NCBI GenBank assembly: GCA_963804495.1
Contig: CAWDQN010000010.1
Span: 124,001 to 188,000 of the forward strand
DNA: 64,000 nucleotides
From: Rhodovastum sp963804495
GTDB lineage: Bacteria > Pseudomonadota > Alphaproteobacteria > Acetobacterales > Acetobacteraceae
Direction of reading: 5' to 3'
Below, piece by piece: positions 18,126 to 27,248 of this stretch. The stretch's first letter is position 1, and the number at the start of each line of letters is the position of its first letter. The translations under genes and the position numbers were made by a program. The notes beneath the pieces were generated by a model, which was given only the letters and a program-made list of their open reading frames with translations, did not search any database and was not told the DNA's origin.

Positions 18126-19994
18126 ATGGAGCATCAGACACTCGGAAAATACGAAATCCGCCGCGAGCTGGGGCGTGGCGGCGCCGGCGTGGTCTATGAG
18201 GGATGGGATCCCGACCTCGCCCGCACCGTCGCCCTGAAAACCGTCCGCCTGCCGCCGGTCGAGGACGAGGAGACCACGCAGCAACTGACGCGTTTCCGCC
18301 AGGAGGCGCAGGCGGCGGCGCGGCTGTCGCATCCGAACATCGTGCAGGTCTACGATTACGGCCGCATCGGCGAGCTGTCGTTCATCGCCATGGAGTTCAT
18401 CGACGGCGGCTCGCTGAAACAGCTCGTCGGGCAGCCGATGGCCCCGGCCGAGGCGGTCCGGCTGGTTCGCCAGGTGCTGGCCGGGCTCGCCGCCAGCCAC
18501 GCGCTCGGGGTGGTGCATCGCGACATCAAGCCGGACAACATCATGCTGCGCGGCGACCAGGCCAAGATCGCCGATTTCGGCATTGCCCGCATTACCAGCA
18601 GCCAGTTGACCCAGGACGGCACGGTGCTCGGCACGCCCTCCTACATGTCGCCAGAGCAGTTCCGCGGCGAAACGGTCGACCTGCGGACCGACATCTGGTC
18701 CGCCGGGGTGCTGTTGTATCAGTTGCTGACCGGGCGGCGCCCCTTCGAGGGCGCCGGCTTCGCCGCGGTCATGAACAAAGTGCTGAATACCGAACCGCCG
18801 CCGCCGTCCACGCTGTGCCCGCCCGGCCAGATGCCGGCGGCGCTGGAGCGGGCGGTGCTGAAGGCACTCGACAAGCGGCTGACGCCGGATGGCCGCTTCG
18901 CCAGCGCGGCGGCGTTCTCGCAGGCGCTTGAGGGCGTGTTCGAGGAGACACAAGGCGACCCCGACGCCGACGACGCGACCCAAGTGCTGCGCCCGGCGCG
19001 TCGGCCGGTTGCACCACCGCCGCCGCCACCGCCTCCACCTCCTCCGGTGCGGCGGCAATCCGTGCTTCCCTTGGCCGGCGGCGCGGCGGCGCTGGTGCTG
19101 GTGGCGGCAGGACTAGGCGGATGGTGGCTTATGGCGGACCACACGACCCCCATCACGCCCACCGGGTCGCCGTCCGCGAGCGCCCCGGTTCCGCCGCTCC
19201 CGCCCGCGCCTGTTCCCGCCCCGGTCCTGCTGCCGGCGCCCGTTCTGCCCCCGCCCGAGCCGCTCCCGCCTGCGCCCGCCCCGGTCCCGCTTCCCACGCC
19301 GGCACCTTCTACGCCGGATCTGGCGGGTCTCCGCGCCATGGTCGCGGGTGCGGACTGCACTCTGGTCAGCGGTGCCCTCGAGGCAAACAAACTCATCCTC
19401 TACGGTCTTGCCGCGTCCGACCGGCTGGCACCGATCGCGGCGGCCTGGCGGACGCTGCACGACGCGGCCGCGCCCGGCGGGTCGTACCAGATGGCGATCC
19501 AGCCCTTCGAGGCTTCACCCGCGTATTGCGGGGCGCTCGATGCCATCCGTCCGTTTGCCAATACGGTCGGCAGCCCCCGGCAGGGGGTCATGCTGCAGCT
19601 CGACAGCCGGGGCAAACCGCTGCGCGAGCACGCGCCGTTTTCGCTCGCGGTCACCATGCCGGATTTCGCCGGCGGGGTGCAGATCGACTATTTCAGCGGC
19701 GGCGACGTGGCGCATCTCGGCCTGCGGCCCGCCGGCCAGGGAACGAAATCCGCTCCTCCGACGGCCTTCCGGCGCCTCGGTGCCGGCGAGCGGGCGGTGA
19801 TTTACGACGGCACCGCGACCGATCCAGGCACCGACCTGGTGATTGCCATCGCCGCGCGCGAGCCGCTGTTCCCGAAGCCGCGGCCGGAGACCGAGCCGGC
19901 AGCGGCGTATCTCGAGGCCCTGCGCACCGCCCTGCGCGACCGGCTGCCGGCGACCCTGTCGGCCCATGCCATCCGGGCGGTGACCGAGCGCTGA
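18126..19994 (+). CDS. Transmembrane Ser/Thr protein kinase with extracytoplasmic DUF4384-like domain
   Basis: 622 residues. The Hanks-type kinase domain (about 8-270) has GRGGAGVVYEG, the ATP-binding Lys in VALKTV, HRDIKPDN, DFGIARI, GTPSYMSPEQ and DIWSAGVLLYQLLTG, so it should be active. A poly-proline stretch leads into one membrane segment (about 312-336), another proline-rich linker and a periplasmic domain. That domain has two Cys and an IDYFSGGDVAHL segment resembling DUF4384 modules found in similar kinases. Its layout resembles PpkA-type T6SS kinases. It lies 41 bases after the CHAT gene, so it may belong to the tps operon. Its 3' end overlaps a convergent gene by 193 bases. No clear ribosome-binding site is seen. 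Confidence 0.9.
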   Translation: MEHQTLGKYEIRRELGRGGAGVVYEGWDPDLARTVALKTVRLPPVEDEETTQQLTRFRQEAQAAARLSHPNIVQVYDYGRIGELSFIAMEFIDGGSLKQLVGQPMAPAEAVRLVRQVLAGLAASHALGVVHRDIKPDNIMLRGDQAKIADFGIARITSSQLTQDGTVLGTPSYMSPEQFRGETVDLRTDIWSAGVLLYQLLTGRRPFEGAGFAAVMNKVLNTEPPPPSTLCPPGQMPAALERAVLKALDKRLTPDGRFASAAAFSQALEGVFEETQGDPDADDATQVLRPARRPVAPPPPPPPPPPPVRRQSVLPLAGGAAALVLVAAGLGGWWLMADHTTPITPTGSPSASAPVPPLPPAPVPAPVLLPAPVLPPPEPLPPAPAPVPLPTPAPSTPDLAGLRAMVAGADCTLVSGALEANKLILYGLAASDRLAPIAAAWRTLHDAAAPGGSYQMAIQPFEASPAYCGALDAIRPFANTVGSPRQGVMLQLDSRGKPLREHAPFSLAVTMPDFAGGVQIDYFSGGDVAHLGLRPAGQGTKSAPPTAFRRLGAGERAVIYDGTATDPGTDLVIAIAAREPLFPKPRPETEPAAAYLEALRTALRDRLPATLSAHAIRAVTER

Positions 19995-20968
19995 TGCCGG
20001 CGGCGCGGCAGCGGGGCAATAGCGGTGTCGCGCAGCCAGCCGGCAGGCATGGTGGCCAGGAAGCGGCGGCGCAACTCGGCCAGTTCAGTCGGGCCGGCAC
20101 CGATCCAGCCGGGGGTGAAATAGCGCTCGTCCGGCGTGAACATCAGGAACGCCTGCATTTCGTTCAGCATGAGCTCCTCGATCGCGGCGTCGTAGCCGAG
20201 CCCGCCGAGAAACCGCCGGAACGCCGCCCGCTGCGCCGGTGACAGCACATCGGCCCAGAACCTGCGCACGAAATCCGCATAGGCCGGGTTGGTGAAGAAC
20301 TCCCCGTGTGACAGCTCGTGGCGCAGAATGACCCGCCGGGTGAAATTGTCGACGCCGTCCGGGCTGGTTTGCACCAGCGAGATCACCGCGCCGGGCCGCG
20401 CGCCGTCGAACAACGCCTCCTGTCGCAGCAGAACGCGCAACCGCTCCTCGTCGTCGTCGAGCGGGATGCGGTCACGGTCGGCGAGCGCGAAGAACTGCGC
20501 CAGATCGCGGGCGCCGTAGTCGTGCCCGTAATAGTAGCTCTCGATCGTTTCCCCGGCCTGCGCGATGGCCGCGTCCAAGGCTGCGGTATTGAGCACCCGG
20601 TCGTGCGGCGGCCCCGCCTTCTCGACCAGCGCGGCGATGCGGTTCAGGCTCAGACCCTGCTCGCGCAGCGAGGCGTAGTCGATCACCAGGATGCGTGGGT
20701 TGGCGGCGAAGCGGAACACGGTGGTGCGGGTGTCGGTGTGGGCGGCGATTTCGGCCTCGGACGCCGTGGTGACGGCCAGCGACGGCCGATCCGGCGGTGC
20801 CGGGCGCCCTGGCGATGCAACCTGGCTGGACAGCCACCAGCCGCTCAGCGTCACCAGCAAAATCCCGAGCCCTGCCGCAAGTGCGGTCGCCACGTGCGGC
20901 CAGGCAGCGCGGCGCCGGCGAATCATCACCGTGGGCTCGTTGTCGGGGGCGGGCTGGCCGGGTTGCAC
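19802..20968 (-). CDS. Membrane-anchored HExxH protein, putative zinc metallopeptidase
   Basis: 388 residues from GTG 20968; ATG 20926 is an alternative. One N-terminal membrane segment (HVATALAAGLGILLVTLSGWWL) places the rest in the periplasm. Near residues 212-216 the motif RHELSHGEFFTNPAY contains HELSH, a zincin HExxH signature, and ENEMQAF-like acidic helices follow (EELMLNEMQAFLMF). I do not recognise a named family. The last 64 residues are Arg/Ala/Ser-rich and antisense to the kinase C-terminus, which looks like read-through beyond the conserved part. Its upstream neighbour on the same strand is the OmpA-like gene, so the two may form an operon. Confidence 0.65.
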   Translation of the reverse strand: MQPGQPAPDNEPTVMIRRRRAAWPHVATALAAGLGILLVTLSGWWLSSQVASPGRPAPPDRPSLAVTTASEAEIAAHTDTRTTVFRFAANPRILVIDYASLREQGLSLNRIAALVEKAGPPHDRVLNTAALDAAIAQAGETIESYYYGHDYGARDLAQFFALADRDRIPLDDDEERLRVLLRQEALFDGARPGAVISLVQTSPDGVDNFTRRVILRHELSHGEFFTNPAYADFVRRFWADVLSPAQRAAFRRFLGGLGYDAAIEELMLNEMQAFLMFTPDERYFTPGWIGAGPTELAELRRRFLATMPAGWLRDTAIAPLPRRRHQRSVTARMAWADRVAGSRSRRAVRRASRYAAAGSVSGRGFGNSGSRAAMAITRSVPGSVAVPS

Positions 20969-21082
20969 CGCGCGTTGCCGAACTCAGATCCGGGCGGGCG
21001 ATCGAAGCGGTGAACGCGCGGATGCAGACGCGATGACGCACCGCCGCCCAGGCAGCCGGCTGGCGCGCACTCGCGTCGGCTC

Positions 21083-21697
21083 TCAGCTTCCCAGGTTCAC
21101 CACGTGCACACGCCGGTTGCGCGGCTCCGGGGTTTGATCCGGGGTCTGCACCAGCAGCGCTTCCTCGCCGAGCCCCTTGGCGGACAGCCGCGCGGCCGGG
21201 ATGTGGAATTTCGTGATCAGGTAGGCCATCACCGCGGCGGCGCGCCGTTCCGACAGCGCCAGGTTTCCGTCGCGGTCGCCCACCGTGTCGGTGTGGCCCT
21301 CGATCAGGAAACGCAACTCCCCCATCGAGGCATCGGACAGCGCCCGGCCGAGGTCGTCGAGCAGCCGGATTGCCGACGGCGTGAGATCGGCCGAGCCGGT
21401 GGCGAAGAGCACGTTGAGATCCGCCGACGGTGCATCCGCGGTGGCGACCGATGCGGACGATGCGGTGGTTGCATGAGACGCGCTGGTTGCATGAGACGGG
21501 CCCGGGGCAGCGGATGCGGCGGATGCCGGGGTCGCCGGCGCGCCTGGTTTGGGCAGGCCGCGGGTGACGATCGCCTGCCCGGGCGCACGCGGCCGCAACT
21601 GCCCGATCAGCGACTGCACAGTCTGGTCATCGGCGCGCCCGCTGGCCGGCAGGGCCAGCAGCGCGACGGCGATCGCTGGAACAACGACGTGGCGCAC
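21083..21697 (-). CDS. OmpA-family periplasmic/outer-membrane protein
   Basis: 204 residues from GTG 21697, selected because GAAGGGA precedes it by about 8 bases; ATG 21718 is in frame but lacks such a site. A signal peptide (VVVPAIAVALLALPASGRA) is followed by a Pro/Ala/Ser/His-rich linker with SHATxAS repeats. The C-terminal OmpA domain (about 95-200) has LFATGSADLTPSA, IEGHTDTVGDRDGNLALSERRA and RNRRVHVV, the peptidoglycan-binding signature. It could anchor an envelope complex to the cell wall. It is upstream of, and co-directional with, the HExxH protein gene. Confidence 0.88.
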   Translation of the reverse strand: MRHVVVPAIAVALLALPASGRADDQTVQSLIGQLRPRAPGQAIVTRGLPKPGAPATPASAASAAPGPSHATSASHATTASSASVATADAPSADLNVLFATGSADLTPSAIRLLDDLGRALSDASMGELRFLIEGHTDTVGDRDGNLALSERRAAAVMAYLITKFHIPAARLSAKGLGEEALLVQTPDQTPEPRNRRVHVVNLGS

Positions 21698-22261
21698 AGC
21701 GGATTTCCCTTCTTGCATTGGCGCGTACCGGTCGCTTTCTCAAGCGGTTCCGGTGCCCCGGCGAAGCTATTTTACCTGGCGGGCCGGCACACCGCCAGCC
21801 CGTCTTACAGCAATCCGCGTTGACCCCGTCTTTGCGCGGAGGATGGGGTTCCGAAAAGCGGTCAGGATCAGCTTCGATCTCCCGAACCGGCGCTTGGTGG
21901 CAACCGGGGGTCTGTTGCCGCCGCCCGGGTTCATCGTTGTCCGGCGCTTGCCCTGATCTCGATCAGCCCTGCGAGGACCGGGGCGGCCAAGTCCGGTCCC
22001 GGCATGCCGTTTCCTTGCAAACGAGTCATTTTGACCCGGCGGTGCTGCATCCCATCACCGCCTCAGTCCCGCCGGGAGCGCTGAACCGCTGTGGCGAACA
22101 TGAGCGGTCATGTCCTGGGCGCATGACCACGCCCATCGGAATTCGCCACCCGCACACATGAACGTGCGCGGGCCAGGCTTGGGCGCGACCCATGAGTCGT
22201 TCGACACTGCCGCCGCGGGCGCGTATGGCTGCGGTGCCACAGCGATGATCAGGAGCGGTCC
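21698..22261. other. Intergenic stretch
   Basis: No convincing gene on either strand. It contains a short palindrome CTGATCTCGATCAG (21954-21967) that could be an operator, and the AGGAG ribosome-binding site of the transglutaminase gene at its right end. Confidence 0.6.
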
Positions 22262-23077
22262 ATGCGCATCAAGCTCGGCTGCGAACTGCTGTATGATTGT
22301 CCGCAGCCAACACCCATGCTGCTGTTGCTGAATATCCATTACAGTCGCGCATCGGATATCGAAGTGCCGGACCGTCTGGTCATCGATCCGCCGGTGCCGC
22401 TGACGGCCTACCGGGACGGTTTCGGCAACTGGGTCAGCCGCATCGTGGCGCCGGCCGGCCTGACGCGCATCAGCACCAGCGCGATCGTGCGTGACAGCGG
22501 TTTGCCGGATGCGGTGGTTCCCCATGCCCAGCAACACCTGGTGCAGGACTTGCCGGAGGAGGTGCTGGTGTTCCTGCTGGCCAGCCGCTACTGCGATACC
22601 GAGTTGCTGACCGAAACCGCCTGGCAGCTTTTCGGTCACACGCCGCTCGGGTGGGCGCGGGTGCAGGCGATCTGCGACTTCGTGCACACAAGTATCCGGT
22701 TCGATTACATGCAAGCACGCGCCACCCGTACGGCGTGGGAGGCCTATCGGGAGGGCGTGGGGGTGTGCCGCGATTACGCACATTTGGCCATCGCGTTCTG
22801 CCGGTGCATGAATATTCCGGCGCGCTACTGCACCGGCTATCTCGGCGATATCGGCATGCCACCGCCCTACGGGGTGATGGACCTTGCAGGTTGGTTCGAG
22901 GCGTATCTTGGCGGCCAGTGGCATACCTTCGATGCCCGCAACAACATCCCGCGCGTCGGCCGGGTGCTGCTGGCGCGCGGCCGCGACGCGGTGGATGTGG
23001 CGATCAGCACCACGTTCGGCCCCAATATTCTGCGCAGCTTCACCATCTGGACCGACCAGATCGCTGACGGCGCATGA
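22262..23077 (+). CDS. Transglutaminase-like cysteine protease-fold protein
   Basis: 271 residues; AGGAG lies 7 bases before the ATG. An N-terminal beta domain (MRIKLGCELLYDCPQPTPM) is followed by a transglutaminase core. The triad is visible: Cys in GVGVCRDYAHLAIAFCR, His in GGQWHTFD and Asp in DARNN. The family (often beside circularly permuted ATP-grasp/alpha-E genes in other genomes) is linked to peptide or amide cleavage and ligation. Here those partners are absent. No signal peptide, so cytoplasmic. It stands alone between convergent and co-directional small genes. Confidence 0.85.
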   Translation: MRIKLGCELLYDCPQPTPMLLLLNIHYSRASDIEVPDRLVIDPPVPLTAYRDGFGNWVSRIVAPAGLTRISTSAIVRDSGLPDAVVPHAQQHLVQDLPEEVLVFLLASRYCDTELLTETAWQLFGHTPLGWARVQAICDFVHTSIRFDYMQARATRTAWEAYREGVGVCRDYAHLAIAFCRCMNIPARYCTGYLGDIGMPPPYGVMDLAGWFEAYLGGQWHTFDARNNIPRVGRVLLARGRDAVDVAISTTFGPNILRSFTIWTDQIADGA

Positions 23078-23186
23078 ACCGGACGGACGGTGAGTAGAAT
23101 CCGATCCTGCCGCGGATGATGCGGAAATCCCATCTGATGTAACGGCGTACGAATGTGCGTCCTTCAGACAGATGCGGAGATGGATA

Positions 23187-23492
23187 ATGACCAAGCTATT
23201 GGTACTATTTACGGCTACGTTTGTAATGACGACTGGCGCCGCGATGGCACAATCAACATCGTCGGAAAGCACGACAACGGTCACGCCATCGCTCGAGGCT
23301 CCCCAGGACCGCAGTTTGAGCGAGAGCCGCTCGGAGAGGGTCATCAGCCCCGACGGCACCCGGACGAATTCGAGTGAGACGACATACCGTGACAGCGAGG
23401 GCGGCGTGCACGAACGCGTAACCCGGACAAGCAAGAGTCCCGCGCCATCGGTCACAACGACCAGAAGCTCGTCGACCACCACCACGGAATAA
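23187..23492 (+). CDS. Small secreted Thr/Ser-rich protein
   Basis: 101 residues from ATG 23187, after GGAGATGGATA. A clear signal peptide (MTKLLVLFTATFVMTTGAAMA) is followed by a low-complexity Ser/Thr/Glu region ending in TTTRSSSTTTTE. No family recognised. The next small gene encodes a similar TTTERTTTQQ tract, suggesting a related pair of envelope proteins. Confidence 0.65.
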   Translation: MTKLLVLFTATFVMTTGAAMAQSTSSESTTTVTPSLEAPQDRSLSESRSERVISPDGTRTNSSETTYRDSEGGVHERVTRTSKSPAPSVTTTRSSSTTTTE

Positions 23493-23554
23493 CACACCAG
23501 ACCGGCCGGGTGGGCACCGCTCACCCCGGGACAAAAAACACAAGGAAATTTGCT

Positions 23555-23769
23555 ATGAAAGAAACGAAAATAATATTCTGCGCCGGCGCGGGTTGCTCGG
23601 CGCGCTGTTCGGAGCGGTTGCTCTGGCCGGTGGGTGCGTATCAGAGACGCCGGCACCGGTGATGAGTACAACGACCGAACGGACCACCACGCAACAGGTC
23701 ATCCCATACCAGTATTCCTCGCCGCCCACGTCAGTCACGACCGCCAGGACGCAGCAATATAGTCCGTGA
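23555..23769 (+). pseudogene. Small lipoprotein gene with an apparent one-base deletion near its start
   Basis: ATG 23555 has AAGGA 8 bases upstream, but its frame soon leaves a sensible protein. The -1 frame (codons from 23557) reads NNILRRRGLLGALFGAVAL, then AGGC, then a Thr/Gln-rich mature part (TTTERTTTQQVIPYQYSS) and stops at 23767-23769. It has no ATG/GTG start of its own in a suitable place. Restoring one A in the AAAA run at about 23567 joins the two into MKETKNNILRRRGLLGA and a normal short lipoprotein of about 70 residues. It is therefore a sequencing indel or a recent pseudogene. Confidence 0.5.
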
Positions 23770-24140
23770 GCAGCAGAACGCCGGTTCGCCCGGGCGGGCC
23801 GGCTGGCTATGGCCGGCATCCTATCAGCCGGGCTCGTTCCCCTCAGGGCAATTGGGTGAAGCGGTAAGCGAGGGCAGGCCGCGCAAGAAAGCGACACAGG
23901 GAGACGGAGAGAAGCCTGTCAGTGATGGCCGCCCGGGGGCGCACGGTGCCTGGCTATGTCTCTCCAACCTCTCCGTCGTCTTGGGCATCTTTTCCTTTTT
24001 CGCAATGCAGCACAGCGGCCGGGGCGTTCACCCGATTGCGATGTCGTTCGCCCGGGTTGCCCGCATGATTGATTGCAGATAGTGTTAAATTGTCACAAGG
24101 TCCGCTGTCCGGGCCCTGGTGCGCGGCTGCAGGAGGTGCG
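23770..24140. other. Intergenic stretch upstream of arsR
   Basis: No gene supported. It holds a separated inverted repeat GACGGAGAG / CTCTCCGTC (about 23900 and 23967) and, close to arsR, an AT-rich segment (ATAGTGTTAAATTGTCAC, about 24078-24095). That segment is the likely promoter/operator of the regulator. Confidence 0.45.
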
Positions 24141-24476
24141 ATGGCGGGGCAGGAGGTAAGCGAGGAGTCTCCAGCCCGCGACCTCGAGGCGCATGCGGCG
24201 GCGGCCGAGTCGTTCCTGCGCTCGATCGCCAATCGTCACCGGCTCATGGTGCTGTGTTCCCTGGTCGAGGGCGAGATCTCGGCCGGCGAGCTCAGCCGCC
24301 GCCTTGGCCTCACGCAATCGAACCTGTCGCGCCATCTCGGCACCCTGCGCGAGGAGGGCTTGGTTGCAACCAGGCGGGAGGCAACGACGATTTACTACCG
24401 CATCGCATCCGACCGGGTGCGAACCATCCTGCAGACGCTGCACAGCATGTTCTGCTCCGGCCAGGCCGACGGCTAG
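24141..24476 (+). CDS. ArsR-family winged-helix transcriptional repressor
   Basis: 111 residues from ATG 24141 with AGGAGG at 24131-24136. Helix-turn-helix: RLGLTQSNLSRHLGTLREEGLV, then the wing RREATTIYYRI. The classical ArsR metal-binding ELCVCDL is absent. The C-terminus has a lone Cys (MFCSGQ), so a BigR/SqrR-type or non-metal sensor is as likely as arsenic sensing. No neighbouring resistance gene is visible. Confidence 0.88.
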   Translation: MAGQEVSEESPARDLEAHAAAAESFLRSIANRHRLMVLCSLVEGEISAGELSRRLGLTQSNLSRHLGTLREEGLVATRREATTIYYRIASDRVRTILQTLHSMFCSGQADG

Positions 24477-24503
24477 AGCGATTTCACGCTGACCGGAGAC
24501 AGT

Positions 24504-24527
24504 CAGAGCGCTCTGGTTTTTTGTTTT
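24504..24527 (+). terminator. Intrinsic terminator after arsR
   Basis: The perfect palindrome CAGAGCGCTCTG (24504-24515) is followed by GGTTTTTTGTTTT, 28 bases after the arsR stop. Confidence 0.7.
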
Positions 24528-24580
24528 ATCGGGCAACTTTATCGGCGAGCTGCCGCCACACTGGCCGATCTTGCTCGAAG

Positions 24581-27248
24581 TCAAACCGTGGCGCGGGCGT
24601 CTGGCACCGCCCCGGCGCCATCGCCCGGGCCGGGCTGCAGCGGACTTCGCTGCGAAGCGGTGCGCCAGAGCGTGCGACGAATGGAAGCGGCCGGCTCCGG
24701 CCGGCCAAGGAAATACCCTTGTGCGTGGGTGCAACCCAGGCTGCGCACCATTGCCAGTTGCTCTTCGGTTTCAACGCCCTCGGCGACGCAGTCCAGTTCC
24801 ATCACCCGGCAGACCTGCAAAATCGCTTCCAGCAAGCCGCGTGTGCGCGGGTCCTGCACGATGCCCTGGGTGAAGCAGCGATCGATCTTGAGGTCGGAGA
24901 ACGGAAAAGCGCGCAGCGTGCTCAGGCTCGAATGGCCGGTACCGAAATCGTCGAGGGCCAGACGCACGCCCAGATCGCGCAGCCCTGCCATTACCGCGAT
25001 CACCTCGTCGGTTTCTTCCAGGAGCTGGCTTTCGGTGATCTCCAGCTTCAGGCGGTCGGCCGGCAGGCCGGTTGCCGCCAGCACCTCGCGCACTTCCTCA
25101 ACCATCTCCCGGCGTCGCAATTGCGACGGCGCCACGTTGACCGAGACGCTCACCGGGCTCGCCCAGGTCAGCGCTTCCTCGCAGGCCGCTTGCAGCACCC
25201 AGCGACCGAGCGGCACAATGAGGCCGATACGTTCGGCTAGCGGAATGAAATGCGCCGGCGAGATGGTGCCGCGGGTCGGATGCTCCCAGCGCAGCAGCGC
25301 CTCGGCGCCGACCAGGGCATTCGTCCGGATGTCCCAGATCGGCTGGTAGACCAGCGTGAACTCGCCTTCCTGCAGCGCATACTGAAGCGCCCCGGCGAGC
25401 ACGAGTTCACCCTGGGTGCGCGCGTCGAGCAGCGGGTCGAACATGCAGGCGGTGTCGCGCCCGGTGACCTTGGCCCGGTAGAGCGCCAGATCGGCATTGC
25501 TCAGCAGTTCGTCCGCGCTCGTGCCGTGCGGACCGTAGGCGGCAACGCCGATGGAAACTCCAATGCGGGCCGGTCCCTCGGCAAGGCTGTAGGGCTGGCG
25601 CACCGTCTGCAGCAGCCGTTGCGCCACGGCCATCGCCACCTCGAAGCTCGGCACCGCCGGCATCACCAGGGCAAACTCGTCGCCGCCCATGCGCGCCAGC
25701 GTATCACCCCCACGCACCACGCTGCGCATGCGGGTGGCGACGTGCTGCAGCAATTCGTCCCCGGCGCGATGACCGAGCGTGTCGTTGACGAGCTTGAAGC
25801 GGTCGAGGTCGAGGTACAGCACCACCGGTCCTTTGCCGTCCGCGGTTGCGGCCAGGACCGCATCGTCCAACTTTTGGGCGAACCTGGCGCGATTGCTGAG
25901 CCCGGTGAGCGCGTCGTGATGGGCGGCGTACATGACCTGTTCGTCGGCCAGGCGGCGCTGGGTGACATCGGTGAACGTGCGCACCACTCCGCCGCCGGGC
26001 AGCGGCACGCTGCGCACTTCCAGGCGCATGCCGTTCGGCCGTCGCCGTTCATAGGTGTGCGGCCGCTCCAGGAAGCCGCCGCGCGCCCGCATCGCCTTCA
26101 TCAACTCGTCGTCCTGGCCGAATTCGCCGGCCTGCCATTGCCAGTTCGGTACCGGCGTCGAAAGATGGCTTGCCGCGCATCAGGTCCGGCGGCAGGCCGA
26201 GCAGCTCGATCGCCCGGTCGTTGCATACCGCCACTTCGTTGCCGGCGGTGACCATCATCAGGCCCTCATCCATGTTGGCGAGCGTCGTCTCGAACAGCAG
26301 CGATTTTTCCTGCACCGCCGCCTGCGCTGCCTCCAGCCGGTGGAACTGCCGGAGGAGGCCGCGCAGCAGCAGCAAAATGCACAGCAAACCGCAGGCGGTG
26401 CCGGCGGTGAGCCACGCCGCCTGCCGGCGCCAGTCGGCGAACATGGCCGCATGGCTGATACTGACCTCGATGGCGGCGGGAAAATTCGCCAATGGCTGGT
26501 CATACACCACGCCGGCCTCGGTTGCGTGCAGGCCGGAGAGGGCGCTGCCGGGATCGCGCGCCATGTCCGCCGGGAAGTGCGTCAGTACCACGCCGTCCTG
26601 GCGCACCAGGGCCACACCCATGCCGGGCGGCAGCCCGATGGCGGCATGAAAACCGGAAATATAGTCAAGATCGATCGACCCCAGCAGCACTCCCAGAAAG
26701 GCGCCGTTGGCGGAACTGACTCGATGCACGATGTTGAACACCCAGCTGCCGGTTTCGCGGTTGCTGACCGGTTCGCTCAGGAACGGTCTGCGCCAGGTGC
26801 CATCGCGAACCGCCTGGAAATAGGCGCGGTCGGCAACGCTGATTGCCGGCGCGGGCCAGCCGCGCGACGACAGCAGCATCGTTCCGTCGGCGCCGATCAC
26901 CAGGATCGCATCGGCTTGCGGCAAACCGGCGATCCGGGCGCGGAGGGCGCGGTGCATGGCCGGGGTTGCCACGACGGCGCGGAAATGGGTGGCGTCATTG
27001 CTGGCCGAGATGTCGGTGTCGGCCGCCACGTCGGCGAGCACCAGATCGATCGCCTGCAGCGCGCGGGAGGTCTGCTCGCCCAGCACCACGGCAAGCCTTC
27101 GCAACTCCCGCTCTGCACTCTGGCGCGCCGAGACGTGCATTCCCACGCCTACCGCGATGGCGGCCAGCACGGCGCCGAGTGCCAGCGCGACCTCGACCGC
27201 GGCGAGGATCCGGCCCGACCTCGTAACACGCGCGATGGCCATGCTCAT
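24581..27248 (-). pseudogene. PDC-PAS-GGDEF-EAL cyclic-di-GMP enzyme gene interrupted by a one-base frameshift
   Basis: First part (27248 to about 26155): membrane segment near 15-38, an extracytoplasmic double-Cache/PDC-like sensor, a second membrane segment near 283-305, and the start of a PAS domain (LFETTLANMDEGLMMV). Second part (about 26155 to 24581): the PAS remainder (WQWQAGEFGQDDELM), then GGDEF with intact GGDEF and inhibitory RGGD five residues before it, then EAL with intact EAL and VAEGVETEEQL. Removing one G from GCCGGTACC at about 26155 fuses them into one protein of about 888 residues. Both cyclase and phosphodiesterase motifs look active. The start ATG has AGGAAA 6 bases upstream. 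Either a sequence error or a real disruption. Confidence 0.85.

Noticed and set aside
22055..23671. 538-codon minus-strand ORF opposite the transglutaminase and small secreted genes
   Set aside because: The plus strand has catalytic motifs, signal peptides and ribosome-binding sites; the minus product matches nothing.
24141..24527. ArsR regulator as part of an arsenic-resistance operon
   Set aside because: No arsB, arsC or similar gene nearby and no metal-binding ELCVCDL motif.
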